A stretch of 64,000 nucleotides of DNA from Sphagnum compactum (GCA_965153455.1 OZ234502.1:15097495-15161494); one strand, 5' to 3'. Positions 32,334 through 46,619 are shown, numbered from the stretch's first letter. The notes: generated by a model from the sequence alone, not told the origin. Made by a program: numbers and translations.

Positions 32334-34748
32334 CTATCTCACATTGTCGTCCATCACTTTCACTTTTACATCTGGCTCAAAATCCCCGCCCTCCTTTGCA
32401 CTTACCAGTGTCTCGAACTCCATAAACAGGGTGCCTTCCAAATTTTCCCGTAAGAACACAAGGGCTGCGCTCTCCGTGTAATTCGACCTCAGCACGACGA
32501 GCCCATCCAAGTCATTGTAATCACTCCACCGCTTCCATTCACAAGCTCAAGCTTCACGCGCACATGATCATCGAAGCCCGTACCGACCGTATAAAGCATG
32601 CTTCTCTCCGGAAATGTCGCTTTCTTTTTCTTCAAACCTGGCAATATGACCAGCAATCCCCTTGGATGCAAACGTCGAGGCTTTGGTGGATCAACGGCCC
32701 TCAGCAACTGCGGCAGGGGTTCGTGACTGGTGTTCATAAACGACGTTGGTGCCCATCGGTATCCCGCGTCCGACATCTTTAGACCCGGCGCAAAGACCAG
32801 ATCGGGAGGCACAGTGTCCACCAGCGAAAGAAAAGTTTTCATCCTTTCAGGTTCGCGCGACAGCCAAGGAGCGGCGTGGTGTCTAATCCTAAAACGCCCC
32901 CTAAGCATAGAGTCTCGTCGTCAGGCTTGATTGAGGTCCGGGTTCCCAGCACCGGAAGAAAGTCGTAGAGAGTGCTCCCGGGGCAGTCTGCCCATCGCAG
33001 TCGGCCATGGTCTGGAGGTCGGAATAGATCTCGAAGGTATGTGCCACCAATGGCCGTCAGTAGAGCCTTTACACTCGAGGTATAAACTATGCTCGAAAAT
33101 TTGCTTCTTAGTTTGCGGAAAAGTGCTATGTCGTGATCGTTGGGGAAGTCCACACACTGACTCGCCAGAGCTTTCCACTGCTCCTGTCGTTCTGGACCGC
33201 CCCGGAAGCTGGTCCACGGGTTGGTCGGAGTTGAGGGGAGTTTGCAAGCCACTGGCGAGGGCTCTGACCAGCCTGAATGCAGTGCAGTCTACGGAGGATG
33301 TCGACATCGAGTCATCACAAAGAAAGTTGGCGAGAGCGGTGTGACCTCTGCCCTCCGTCTGCGACCTGATCTCCATTATACTGGGTGTAATCGTTCCATC
33401 GCAAAACTGAAAATGCAATTGCAAAACTAGTACGCCGTCCTGACATGTTCACAATCGTATCGCCCATGGAGAGGTGGTGATAAGCATCATACATTCCTGG
33501 ATTGATTCGTGTACGCTAATAGTTTGCAGGGACGCATCTAAAACTAGCACTTTATCGGCATTCAAGTAGGTTTCGGACATCCGTCGAACAACCATCTTTC
33601 GAAATGCTGGCTCAAGTGGTACACAGAGGGTGTCCATCCAGAACGGAACCGGGTTCTGATTTCCTGCTGTATCTTGGTAAAGAGCATTGACGAGACCCTC
33701 TGAAGCTGACACCATTGCAGAGTATTTGCTTTAGCGTTTCCAAGGCCGTCCGACCACACATGGGAAATGGCCACATATGGAATAACAGCCGGCCATCCGG
33801 GGGTTGCGGGGGTGTCACAAGCCGAATTTCCAACATGAATCTTTCCATCGTCGAAAAACCACACAACAGGAATACCTCCTTCACCCAAAATGTCAAAGAT
33901 GGATTGCAGCTTCTCAGTCGGGAGATGTGTGCATGGACATTTAAGATCTGTGTGTCTTGTCTCATAGGTCTTTTCATGGACTTGGTTCGCAAGACATCTC
34001 TGACCACATGAGTCATAATTCTTGCCAAGTGTGGAACGAAGCCAAGTGCTGAAATAGTAGAGCGAGGACACATCAGGGAAGTCGCTACAAAGAGCTTCAA
34101 TCTCGCCGGTGCACCAACCAGCTTCCAGGAGAAGTCTTTTACCAAAATCTGGAAGCTCCCGGGTCAAAACACCATAAAACTCATCACGTCCCATGAAGAA
34201 AACTGTATCCTGGGCTGCATCCAATGTTTCTCCCAGAACTGAGATTGAGAGGAGCACGTTATCTGCGTGAGAACTGGCACCTCCACTTACGCAATGGCTT
34301 TGAATAACACCGTTAACGCATGCATTAGCTAGCTCAAGAACCCGCGCAGCCCCACCCTGTTGCTCTTCCAACTCTTGCTCCCTGGATTCATATCTCTCTC
34401 CCATTCTATGCTAGCGGCCCAGTTCCAGATGTACCTTGGCAGGTGCTCTGTCGAAACAAGAAGCTGGCTGGAGTCACTTGTGCGGATGAAGTCCTCCCTC
34501 CTGACGGTAACACTGGCATGTTCGAAGATCTCCTGCAGCAGGCCAAAGAAGAGCCACTCCTGGAGGAATGGAATGACACTGTCAATGGTGCAGGCGTCTA
34601 ATTTGCCTTGTTGCAGCTCCTCCACCTTAATGCTGCACCGTGAGGGAAAGTCGTCGAACCCACCATTGCACTTGGGTTGGAACTCCAAAAGATAGGGGAC
34701 CTGCAATGGGAGCCGCACAGGCGACCGAATGGATGGAAGATGGTCCAT
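32334..34748 (-). pseudogene. HET-domain protein, bryophyte type, multiply broken
   Basis: The minus-strand reading begins MDHLPSIRSPVRLPLQ at 34748. An N-terminal region follows (PFLQEWLFFGLLQEIFEHAS, later LPDFGKRLLLEAGWC). The HET core comes next: PYVAISHVWSDGLGNAKANT and CQLQ, then after a shift VPFWMDTLCVPLE, RKMVVRRMSETYLNADKVLV and LDASLQ. The C-terminal half has KPDDETLCLGGVLGLDT and DLVFAPGLKMSDAGYRWAPT, and the last frame closes at 32334. The HET (heterokaryon incompatibility) domain is classically fungal and is also known in mosses. Lesions: frameshifts near 34400, 33700, 33220, 32865 and 32530, and a TGA at about 33448 where W is expected (AIRL-stop-TCQDG). The number of breaks argues for a true pseudogene rather than sequencing error. 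Some could be small introns. Confidence 0.8.
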
Positions 34749-37700
34749 TGGAATAGGTTCGCTGACTCACTCACTACAATGCTACATACACAATGACAAG
34801 AGCTGAAAACACAACGAGACAACTCCTATCTTACTACACACAGCTGACCTTGACCAAGGAAGCACAAGATTAATTTCATGGGATCTTTATGACCTATTTT
34901 GCTACATGCCCCCCACGATCTCTCTAAGACAATTCTACAAAGTACATAGAACCCTCATCCTTGCAAGCAATGGCCTGCCTATACTAAGAGCCAGAGATTG
35001 TTGGTCTGTGACTCTGCTGCCAACTGTCGGAGTACTGGTTACAGGCAAATGCACTAGCTAAAAAGACCTGTATGGACCAGACCTGAACATAATAGTCTTG
35101 GTAGATGACGAAGCTCCAAGTGGACTACCAGCAGTGGTGATGGGCTTGACTGGGCCTGAAGACTTAGGGTTTAGGGTACTCCACACTAACACTTTGAAGT
35201 TAATCATTGTGTCAGTTGGAGAAAAATCGAAACTACCACAACAATAATGAGTGTGGTCAGAGCATTATGAGTGCGACTCACAACACACCAGAACATCACC
35301 TCCATCATGAATAGCATTTGACTAGCTACCATGAACTGCATTGACTTCATCGGGTCCCAGTACTGCCCAGAATTTTGGCTCAGAAATTCACAAATTAGAG
35401 TTATCCTTAAAGTTATCCTCACTCCCATACTTAATCTCACACCCTATTTTAGTTTCATCCTTTATATTTGGTTATCCTTAAAGTCCTCAAGTTAAGGTAT
35501 GAAATTAAAACATTGGGGAAGGAAAGTTAGGGGATGGAATTTTTTTTTTGACTTTTAAAAAAATTCTAGCATAGCTGAGCCCCATTTTCTACTACCGCCT
35601 TTTCACACCCAAATCGGCATTGTCAGCAGCAACCTACTCATATGAAACGGCTTGTTGCAAAACTGAACTCCAAAGATATCCAATTTCCAGTCCCAACCTC
35701 GCACTAAAAAAGGTTCTTTCAAACCATATGAAGGCAAAACATGTGAAGGAATAATTTGGTCATGACTAATTTTATGATGGTTTCTTTTGTACATCCATGA
35801 AGCGATAAGGGCCACAACATTGACACTGACTGGTTTTTCCTTGATCCAAAACTAACCTCCTAAAATTTGTGCTTAAAGACAGAAATGAAATCCATTGAAC
35901 CTTATTAAAGAACCTCCTTCACAGCAACAAAATGAAAAGTGAAAAACATCAACATAATTCAAATTTCACCCAACCACTAAAAGTCAGGAATTGCCCTAAT
36001 TTCCTTATGTGCAAGTGGCGTGCCACATATCGTTGGAAAGCTCTCGACAGGGACTACAACTTTTCTTTAGACTTCTCAATCAGAAGTTTTCACACAAAGT
36101 TATGACTTCCAAGGTTGCAGAAATCCCAATTTCGAGAATTTCGGGACTCCAACTTGGGGGTCCAGGGTTTAGGGTTACATGATGTTCACACCAAATTTGG
36201 GTTTTTTTTTAGGTTTAGAGGTGACCTACCTCCCCATTTTCAAGGGTTTTGATCGTCGTGGTGTGTTTATTTTACTTAATCCTTCACCATTTGTAAGATA
36301 TAAGGGGGTATGAAATTTCAGGGGGGCTGGATAGATGAAAGTGTTTAGGGTTAATTATTATAGAATTTGAAACCAATTTTTGTGGGTTTTTAAGACCCTT
36401 AGATGTTCCAGGTTTTTTTTTAACCTTCTTAAGGTATCTATTTTGGTGGCATGTGACTGCACTTATTGTATTATTGTTCAGTGAATGAAACAAACTTATG
36501 GAATTTCTTCGCACTTTTAATTTTTTGATTTACTTAAACCTTTTACATTAGGTTATCTAGGTTTTTTACTATAAGTTACATAAACTTTTTACCTTAGTTT
36601 ATTTAAGCTTTTTATCCCAAGATTCCTAGTCTACCTAAACTTTCTATTTTAGGACCCTAAGCTACCTAGGCATCTTATAAGTCTTTACAAGGTCCAACAT
36701 CCACTAAAATTTTAGAAATCGATTTCACTTAAACATCAATTTGGTGAGATTAAATTACACGTTTGATGTCACAAGATAAGAGATATCCAACAAGTTCAAT
36801 GAGCAATGAACTGATCAAACTATCAACAAACACTAAATAAAACGTAGCCTCTAGAAACATTGTTTAACCAATCAACTAAAAAACAATGTTTCTTGGGCCT
36901 CATCTAATAATATGAAAAATTATACATGTAAGTGAACTCATATTGAAATGAATTTTTCTAAAATTATTCTTTATAAATTTGTTTTACAATTGGCAGTAAG
37001 GATACAAATTCACTTCCTATATATATGTTTATAAATAAACAATTTAATATCAAAAATTATACATGTAAGTGAACTCATATTGAAATGAATTTCTAAAATT
37101 ATTCCTTATAAATTGTTTTTTATAGTGCAGGCATTGGTGGGTGTAAAGAAGGAAAAGGTAGGCAGAAGCGTGGCCATAGTAACACATTGGTGGCGCCAAA
37201 GTATGTTGATTTTCAAGAAGAGATTTTTGTAAGATTAATTTAGGGTGGATAATGTTGTCATCTAGTAGCTCCTTTTCACCATAATTCACTCCTATTACAA
37301 TGGAAAAAACACAAAGTTGGAGTTCGGTTTAGGGTCATTATTTTGTTGCATAATATGTTGAAAAATAATCACAAGATTTCACATTGCATGTTCCATTCAT
37401 AATGGCACCTTGGCAACATGGTAGCATAATTATTGCTAAGACTTTGCACCCTTCAAGCCTTCTAATAGTTCAAGGTCATAACCTATTGATATCACCAGCA
37501 AAATCTTAATGGCATATGAGGTTATTTGAGCCACAATATCTTTGTAATTAGTAAATTTGACAATATAGCGGTACTTTGGGGTGTTATACTTGTTTTTGTT
37601 TTAAATGGTTAGACATATTTTAGCTTCATAGTCAGTTTTCCTAGCTTGCATGTGCATGTACTTGACTTGAAACCTTTTGAAGTAGGCCTTGGTTAAATTG

Positions 37701-39030
37701 GACTTAGTGGACACCATGGTGCCGAACTAGTGTGGCCTTCATGCTAATCATCCTCTTTTAAGCATCAAAACACTAAAAGAACAAAAGGAGAGAAGCGCCA
37801 CAAAATTTATAAGCACACCAAAGACATGCAAACATTAATAGATTCATTCAATTGGTCACCATGAACCATATTATCATCGACGTATACTCAAGCAAGACAA
37901 TAACTTCATTATGCACGAGCTAGTAAAAAACATGTTCTTTAAACCCATGTTTTCGATAAACAAGATAAACAAAAAATTTAATATTTATTGTTGCATCATT
38001 TGGTGGCCCCCAGATGAAATTTTTTCTTTCATTTTTCCACTTCCAAATGGTCAATTGTTGATTCTTCAATTGAAGAATAATTAATATTTTGCCACTTTCA
38101 CGAACTCATAAAGTCGAACACATAATAAAATGTCATATTAATTATTATAAATCTTTCTAAAGTCTGGACACCGGATCCAAATCCATCGGTTGGTCCATAG
38201 CCCATTGAGCATTAAACATCATTGTAATTTTCAAGAAAAAAGATTACAAGTCTAGAATACTCAGATCAAGTACTACCATAATTGCTAGAATCTAATACCT
38301 AGGTAGATAAACTAGACCCAAAACATCCATGACATACTACACATGAAACCGCTTCTCAAGCTTTAGAATAATGTTATATTTGCACTTGATCAATGATGGT
38401 GTGATGGAAGATAACATAAGCAATAGGCACATATATTGATGTCTCAGGACATGAATAATGCATCCTGATAAAAGTGTTAGCAAATTGGAAATTCAAGTCC
38501 TCAAAATTAGTATGCAAAATTTCATGTGCCCATTCATTGTTATGATGTTAACTTGTCAATGTAGTGTCAACATATTTTGGATGATTCATATTAATAAACT
38601 ATTCAACATGTTGTGCAAGCCTTTTTTTAACCCCCCACAAAGTTCAATGATGGTATTTAACAATTTTTTCCCATCCATATGTTTGAATGATTTTCATTTG
38701 TGTGTGTCTTTTTCACGAAGTTCCATGTCAAAATCACAACTCATAGCAAATTTGTGAAAATTTTCAAATTTTGTGAAGAAAGGGCTTGGTACAATTTTCC
38801 ACTTGGAATTTGAAACAAATTATATTTGAAAAATAACAATAATATAACCATTAAGTCCAATGAATTTCCATTCCCATCACGTTCTTTTATTTCCACCCAA
38901 GAAAAATCCTCAAGAAAAAAAATCACCAAATTTTGTAATATTATGTGAAACATAAAAAATACCAATCACCAAACAATGTGATTTATTAAGAAAGATTAAA
39001 TAGTACCATTGGATTTGGATGAAAACAATT
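34749..39030. other. AT-rich intergenic stretch with a local duplication
   Basis: No coding frame with recognisable content. A ~75-bp sequence starting AAAATTATACATGTAAGTGA at 36912 recurs at 37052 with a few indels. A lone copy of the palindrome theme (TTTGGTGGCCCCCAGATG) is at 37998. Otherwise nothing visible. Confidence 0.4.
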
Positions 39031-39474
39031 TTATAAAAGTTCAAAATCATTAAACGCAAAGTCTAACATGATTTGTTTTTTACTAGGACCTCCATTTGGG
39101 TTGTTTTCAATGTTCATTAGGATGGGATTATAGATTTTTCCTTTGTGCGGCATATACATAGGCATGTTGATTATGTGACCTAGACCTTTATAGAAAATCA
39201 TATGCATGATGAAAGTAATGCTGGAGTTTGAAGGTGGGTTGTGAATTGTGGGATCCAAAATTTGGACGCCCCCTTGCACACAAATATAGTAATATGGTAT
39301 TAAAGTATTGATGCTACTGGCAATCATGTCTAATGAATGATAAAGGTCAAAGTGGACACCCAAGGGTGTGAACCCCCCATTTTGTAAAATGTTTAGGGGA
39401 TTAGAGTGTGTCCCATATAAGTAGCATGCTAGTGTAATGGGAACCAATAATATTTGGTACAATACCAAGGCCAT
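39031..39474 (-). CDS. Unassigned 147-codon open frame in AT-rich DNA
   Basis: This minus-strand frame opens with an ATG (MALVLYQILLVPITLACYLY) and has no recognised domain. It could be a chance frame or a relic of a transposon protein. The start is hydrophobic, and the rest contains GGFTPLGVHFDLYHSLDM. No splice partners or conserved neighbours support it. Confidence 0.2.
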   Translation of the reverse strand: MALVLYQILLVPITLACYLYGTHSNPLNILQNGGFTPLGVHFDLYHSLDMIASSINTLIPYYYICVQGGVQILDPTIHNPPSNSSITFIMHMIFYKGLGHIINMPMYMPHKGKIYNPILMNIENNPNGGPSKKQIMLDFAFNDFELL

Positions 39475-42400
39475 TAGACCAAAACATCTTTGCTTATCAA
39501 GTATTCATTAAGTTTTCAAGCAAATGGTCAAACATCAAGATGTTATAAATTATTGAATTCCAACAACAACCCAATGTCATCTTGACATGTTATTTGTATT
39601 GACAATCTTGCATTCAACACATGATCAAACTAGTCAAAAGCCAAAGTAAATAATCCTAACCCTAATTTATCCATAGTCAACAATTGCACCTCAAATGTGA
39701 TCCATAATGTGTGAAAAAGATATGGAGTTGTGCCTCCAAATTCTTTTTTTGTCATTCGTGTTAACTTATTTCATTTTTTCTTATAGCTAGATAAATCTTC
39801 AAGTGCAAATTTCCTTGCCATGTTGATTTGGCAAGATTCCTATTTTCTAACAAATAAAGTGCATAATACTAGTACCATTGCTTTAAACCCAATTCAATCA
39901 ACTACATTGATTATTCAATTTTTTTTGCAAATAAATTTAAATCACTATCATGTATCATAAATATCAAACATGTGTTTCACATCAATCCATGATGAACCAA
40001 TTTTAATAAAACAACATCAATTTAAACTTATCAAATTGAATGGTTACAATGTAAGTTTCTTGAATATAAATGTACAAAACATATTCATATGACAAAATCA
40101 TATGAATATTGATTTTTTGGTAGCTATATATAAAAGGGAATTATGATGCATAATGTGAACGAATCACAACAAACCAATGTGTTTTGATTTTGATAAAGAC
40201 CTTATCAATTTTATGCAATTTGAAAGAACCCTAATGGTTAACCATGGGTGACAAGCTTGCTTTTCTTAATTCAAATTTTCTCCACATGTTGTTAAGATTA
40301 TTTCTACAAAGAATATAGTGAAAGTTTGAAAACCAATTCAAGCATATTTGGAACAAATGGCAAGGGTAATAAACCTTACAATATTATAAGCAAATATATC
40401 TCGCAATTTATAATTAAAAGTGTTTAGTCGAAAACTAAAAGCAATCTGTAAAATAATTGAAACTTGCATTATGTTTCATGACAAGTGATTGGAACAAAAT
40501 TTTGACAAAATCTTAACTTCTCACATAATATTAGGCAAACATAACATTGACATTTGCCATGGTAGAAACATAATCATCCATGTGAGCAAAAATCATTTAT
40601 GAATAAGTAGTTTAGATATCAAATGAACTTATTTTATTTCTTCATGGGATATTCGTTTTGTCAAATAGTAACTTCCTTTCCAAGCCTTTAAAAAATAAAT
40701 GATATCCATATAATATGTCGATTAGGGTTCTCCAAACCTACTTCTTCCAAGCTTATCTACCTCACTCCTTTGTCCTTCTCACCTACATGATTCATATGAA
40801 AAGGCAAATTAACATGTAGTTTTCATGCCCATGTTTTATATATTAAAATAATTTAATAATCTACCTTTTTCAAGTGTAAATACCTAGCTCCTTTCCCATG
40901 AAATTGTCCACCTACATGGATGTAAAAAATAATAAATTTGAAATATGGGATAAATCATGATGAAAAGAACTTGAATTATATGGCAAAAGAACCTTGCCCT
41001 TGGGGCCAAGTGCATTACATTCATATTTGTAACAAAAAAATCATGTCTTTTGACATTAAATGTTTAATGTAACCAAATATTTATTACAATGTTAATTTTG
41101 AGTATTATAAGATCAAACATAATTTTCAATATGTACGAATGCAATGAATTTTGAAGTCACCAATTTTTAATATAAAAATATATTTTCATGAAAAATAATG
41201 CATATAATTATTGTTAAATGAAAAAAATAATGAAATAATAAGCCTTATTAATGAAATTGACATATTAAAAATTAATTTTGTATGTTGGATGCAAAAAACA
41301 TTTAATCATGAATGTAATTTTTTCCATTTTCACCATCAATGTCAAATAAACTAATATCAATGTATGGCAACACATTGTGCTTTCAAAAAATAAATTATTC
41401 TGAATTATTTTTTCATACAATAAAATAAAAAAATAAAAAAACATGTTTATCCCAAAAAATTCACCACTTTGGGAAATTCAAGAAATTGATGACAATTTTA
41501 TTCATAAAAAGTCGGTAAAATTGTAATGTTTATTTTGAGACAAGTTGGATAAAGCAAGTGAATTAGTATGTACATGGAATGGCAGATAATTTACCTTGTT
41601 GAGTTGGAATAAAAAAGTTTGTGGGAATTTTTTCTTCTCCAAGAATGAATACCAATGTGGGAGTGTAGAGGCAAGAGAAAGTAGAACAATAGAAGATAAA
41701 ATAATATGAAAATAGAATAATTTTTGAAGATGAACCATGATTTTTCATCTTCTATTTTTTATATTTTTTCCAATATTTAATGTTCTTCCCTACTTATCAA
41801 CATGAGAAGTAAAATTATGGCATAATTATGATAGATTCATAGTTGCATATACTTGGGCTATGGGACATGTGGTTGTTGAAATAATATGGATGATGTATGG
41901 ATTTTTAATATAAATTTTACATAAATGGAAATAAACATGTACAAAAACAAAAATTACAATTGAACCAATGGTAGAACATTAGGATTTACGACCCATTAGC
42001 CCCATAATTAGTTTGGTTATTTATAACATCAATATCTATTGACATTATTGTCAATAATCAATAAACCCCAACTCTACTATCAACAACAGATATTAAACCC
42101 TGTAATCTACACTATAGTCTGTAGATTATAGCCACTAAACCCTAAAGCTCTAATCCTTCAAAATTTCAACACTTTGGAATGACATAAGTCTTACCAGACT
42201 TCTAGAATCAGGAACTTCAAGAGAAAAAACTCAAACAACATTTTGAAAACTTCAAAATCAATAGGATATTATTCATTGCATATAATATAAAGTAGCTAAA
42301 TTTATTAAATTTATAATTTCAAAATTTTACTAGAATATTCCTGAAATTTTTTAATTCTAAATTATTTTGAAATATTCTTTCTGAATTATTTTGGAATATA

Positions 42401-44240
42401 ATTCTTGTTAAATAACTTTGGAAGATTCCTTCCAAATTATTATGTAATATTACTTTTCAATTGTTCTAGAACACCCCTTAAGAATTAGTCCATAATTTTT
42501 TCTACATTTAACTTGGAACATTTTTTCCAAATTATTCTTAAATTATATTTAGTGTATGAAAAAGTAGCCAGAATATGGTGACACCTAAAGAAGAACCGTC
42601 AATTGAAATGTCGTTAACATTCAACATGACAAAAATAATTTTGACATAAGTTGATAAAAAAACTTCATGGGCGAAATGGCCCAAATTAATAAAAAAAATT
42701 TAAATAGGAAAACCATGCCATCATTTGCAAATTAATAATTGCAGGGGGTGGAAATGAAGGGGTGGCGATGTATGGTAACGCCCTCCTTTTTATTCCTTTC
42801 ACTTTTGCCCCATCCTCCCCCTCATTCTTCCAATTTGTCTCACAACTACTTTCCTCATACCTCTTTTCTCGTCTCTAGATAATTTCAATTTCATTAATTC
42901 GAAGTAAACTATATTCATTTCTTCTGAAAACTCCTTTCATTTTGAACCTTCCATTTTCTAACTACTTTCTGCTTTTCTATTTCTTTATTTCTTTTTCTTT
43001 TTCTTGTGAAGAAAGAAAACATGCAAAGGTCCAAGGAAGAGAAGTGTTTGACATTGACAATAGTTGTAAAGGAATTCTTATAGATGTGGAGGCGATTACG
43101 AACAGTTGTAAAGGAATTCTTATAGATGTGGAGGCAACTACGGAATAGTGCAAAGAAACCTTCTCACATGTTTGAATTTTCTTTTCCTCTTGGAATTCGT
43201 AATCTCCTAGGTTTAGGAACCTCCTGGAAACTTGCAATTTGATTTGTTGGCAGAGTCCTCATTGGAGTTGAATTTCCTTTCTATAAAGTTCTCCTGCAAC
43301 TTTTTATCTAATTCGTGTAGAGTTTTCTTGCAAGTTAAAATATCCTCGCCACAGAGCTCTCTTTAGGTTCTGCATAGTTTGGAAGTCAATTCCAATATCA
43401 TTTTTAGAGCCATAGAGAATTTGTAGAATTATAGATTTGCATCACATTACAATTTTATTTTTGCTTCTAGCATTGTTTTTGTGGCCTTGCTTTTCAATTC
43501 TGGATCATTGGATGTGTTTATTTAATTCGAAAGAACCCATAGAAGCGGGGGGAATTATTCTTGACCTAAAACCAATTGGAGTTCAGCTATGTCAATCCGC
43601 TTTTAGATGAGGGTTAGTGGCCTAGGGTTTGATCTCAAAGCGAGTACCCCAATTGGGGTAGTTGAGACAATTAGGAACCCTAAGTCCTTGAGACATAGAT
43701 AATGTGAAAGTCAATCACCCAACCTTTTTATTTTCTTCGACATCTTTTTAATCTGCATACCTTGCATTAAAGATATCTCATGTTGTTTGCAAAACTATTC
43801 CATAACAATTGAGTGTGGGACAAGATGCGTTTCTTCCAATGGCAGAAATAAGGTATGTCCTTGATTTCCTCATCCTAAGCAATTCAATTTTGTCTCATAG
43901 GATAGGAAAACAAACAATTATGCACAAGCAAAATGGATCAAGATCACATTCTACTAGGAAACTTATTCTTCAATTGACACAGAATATGCATAAATGTTTT
44001 TACATTGAAACCTTTGCACAATGTAGAAGTAAAGTTTCGTGTAGATATCAATTTGACATAAACCTCATGACCGGAACATTGAATCGGAGTTTATACATTT
44101 TGGTCCAGGTTTCTGGAGTTCATTGTAGGTTCATGAATAAGTGTTTAAGTGAACACATTAAGTGTAAGTATTTTAAGGTTGATGGATTAAGGGGTTTTTT
44201 TAAGCACAGTTAATTGTGAGGGATATCCACACGTCAATAA
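39475..44240. other. AT-rich intergenic stretch, no gene supported
   Basis: Long AT-rich DNA. At 43062-43150 a 45-bp coding-like sequence (AGTTGTAAAGGAATTCTTAT region, translated NSCKGILIDVEA) is tandemly duplicated within a short frame whose start looks signal-peptide-like. A 134-residue frame near 43809-44213 has no recognised domain. Neither is strong enough to call a gene. Confidence 0.35.
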
Positions 44241-44244
44241 GGAC

Positions 44245-45500
44245 AAAACAATTTGGTGGTTGCCAAATTGTTAGCTCCATATTTCACACAACCAAAAATC
44301 TGGTGGCCACCAGATCATTCACAATGCTAATCTTCAAGGACGTAGCAATCTAGTGGCCACCAAATCGTTATCAACGTTAATCCTCACGAACACAACGACC
44401 TGGTGGCCACTAGATTGATACCATTGCTAAAGCAAAGGGATGTAACGATCTGGTGGACACCATATTATTACATGGTTAATATTGGAAGACCTAACGATTT
44501 GGTTGTCACCAAATTGTTACCAACGATAATCTTCGGAGACGTAACAATCTAGTGGCCATAAATCATTTAACAACGTTTGTTTTCACAGATGTAACGATTT
44601 GGTCGTCACCAAATTGTTGCTAGTCCTTGGGGATGTGATGATGTATTAGTCATTAGATCGTTACGGAATTGTTAATCCAAGATGTAGCTATCTAGTGGTT
44701 GCCAGATTGTGGCCAACGTCATTCCTCGATAATGCGACAATCTAGTGGGCACCAAATCGATTCCTCGAAGGAATGACGATTTGGTGGCCACTAGATCGTT
44801 ACCAATGTCACTCCTAAAGGATGTAATGATCTAATGGCCCCTTGATTATTAAAAATGAGATTTAGTGCGGACGTAATTATCTAATGCCCACAAGATCCAA
44901 ACCAAGGTAATTAATCATAGACAAAATGATATGGTGGCCATTAGATCATTTGTCGGGTCACTAATCAAAGAAAAACGATATGGTGGCCACCAAATTGTTT
45001 TTCGGGTCACTAATCAAAGAAGAAATGATTTGGTGGCCACAAGATTGTAATCCAAATCATTAACCAAATACAAAACGATGTGGTGGCCACTAGATTATGG
45101 TGAGGGTTATTCATTGAAATTGGATTGTCACCTCTTTCATTATTAATGAAAAGAATGATATGGTGGCCACCACATCGATTTGATTGCGACGGACAACAAT
45201 AATCATTTAGTGGCTGCCGGATTATTATGTATCCAAGGTCGTAATGCTAAAATAATAAATTGGTTGAAGCATATAAATGTAGTTGATGTGTAACATGATT
45301 CTTTATCTAGTGGCCATTAAATCGTTTGCTTTGGATTCAAGTACAGAAAATGATTTGGGAGCCACCAGGTCATTGGAAATATGTGGAAAAGTTATGAGAC
45401 ATTTGGTGGCCACTAGATCCTTTTTCTTTTGCGGAGATATGGTAGCCTAATGAATGGGTAGGAAATATTGTTATTTGGTGCTTGCTAGATTGTCTTGTTT
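44245..45500. repeat. Array 1 of ~50-bp units centred on a GTGGCCAC palindrome
   Basis: About 24 degenerate units at roughly 50-bp spacing. The consensus core is a palindrome with half-site AACGATTTGGTGG followed by its complement. Good examples are at 44300 (TCTGGTGGCCACCAGATC), 44342, 44781, 44982 and 45150. The half between cores is poorly conserved but often holds a short GTTAAT(C)CTC-like spacer. Degeneracy affects the arms more than the GTGGCCAC centre. It contains no open gene. It is not a CRISPR array, because the host is eukaryotic and the spacers are related. Confidence 0.8.
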
Positions 45501-45540
45501 ATTTTTCTATTGTTCAAATAGTTCGTTCGTCCATGTTGTA

Positions 45541-46530
45541 GTGATTTTTGTACTCACCTTTTCACCAAAATCCTTGGGGAGAAACTAGGGTATGATGAGG
45601 AGTACAAGAATGCAGATGTTGGCATTTGGATGCTAGACAAGGAAATAGAGAGGTGGGGTATTGAATTGATGATGGAAATGCCACATATTGAGTGGTGCTT
45701 CTAATTTGAGAAATGGATGGACGTTGACAACGTGAAATATGTTCATGTTGTAAACTTCAAGGCCTACAAGGATGATCTACAGAAGGTGGTGGTTTTCCTT
45801 TTAGTTCCATTCTCTATGTTAGAAGCTGGGGTCGTTTGTGAAATTTCAAATATGGACGACAACTTGCATTCAAAGAATTGTGAGAGAAGAAGGTTCAGGG
45901 TGCAAAGTTCCCGAATAGGACAACAAGGCTAATACACCAAATGAGGACGAGATGGTGACTGTGATAGTCATCAAGAAGGATAACAAAATGGTGACAACTT
46001 CTGAAATGATTCAAACATACGTTAAGGGTGTTTCAGTGATTAGGGTTCCCAAAAAATAAAATGACTAGTCTATTGGTTTTGTATAATATTAACCTAGTGC
46101 CCCTTGCAATTTATGCTTCGTCTTCGCCTACAAATGCCGAACAAAAAGGGTTAGGTGTAAAAGACAAATTTCAGGAATAAGAAATATCTGTTCTTGCAAG
46201 AAGGAAGAAAACCAGGAGGAAATTTGCTCACAGGGTTATTACTAAATAAATAAGCACAAGAACGGGTGGCAGTCCTGTGTCGATCCTAAAGAGTCTTTAG
46301 TCTCATGCGTCTAGAAAGAGGAGAATGACAGATGATGAGCACCAATCCAATGATATATCAACACGACTTAACATTTCCTCTACGGAACTATTGCAGACGG
46401 CCATTGCTACTATGGAAGATGATGTCGAAGATTTAAATGATGATGATATTGGTACAAAAATGAACAAACAATTTCCTTTCAAGGACTTGAACCCACTTAA
46501 AGTTAAATTAAATTATGACTAACAGCTTTC
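45541..46530 (+). other. Decayed coding-like stretch between the palindrome arrays
   Basis: A plus-strand frame reads KILGEKLGYDEEYKNADVGI and continues to about 45930 with one in-frame stop (TAA near 45704). A second short frame at 46325-46522 is acidic (MEDDVEDLNDDDIGTKMN). I recognise neither. They may be upstream parts of the HAD-like gene that follows, but no splice junction was secured. Confidence 0.3.
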
Positions 46531-46619
46531 CTCATTATGCATTGTACATTTTTTTGAAATTACAAATACATTTATAGAGGATATTTTTCTCTCTATTTAA
46601 TTCGAAAACATAGATTACA

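Noticed and set aside
32921-33424. Alternative frame over the HET C-terminal half
   Set aside because: Past about 33220 the HET-consistent reading moves to the adjacent frame, so the rest of this frame is a shadow.
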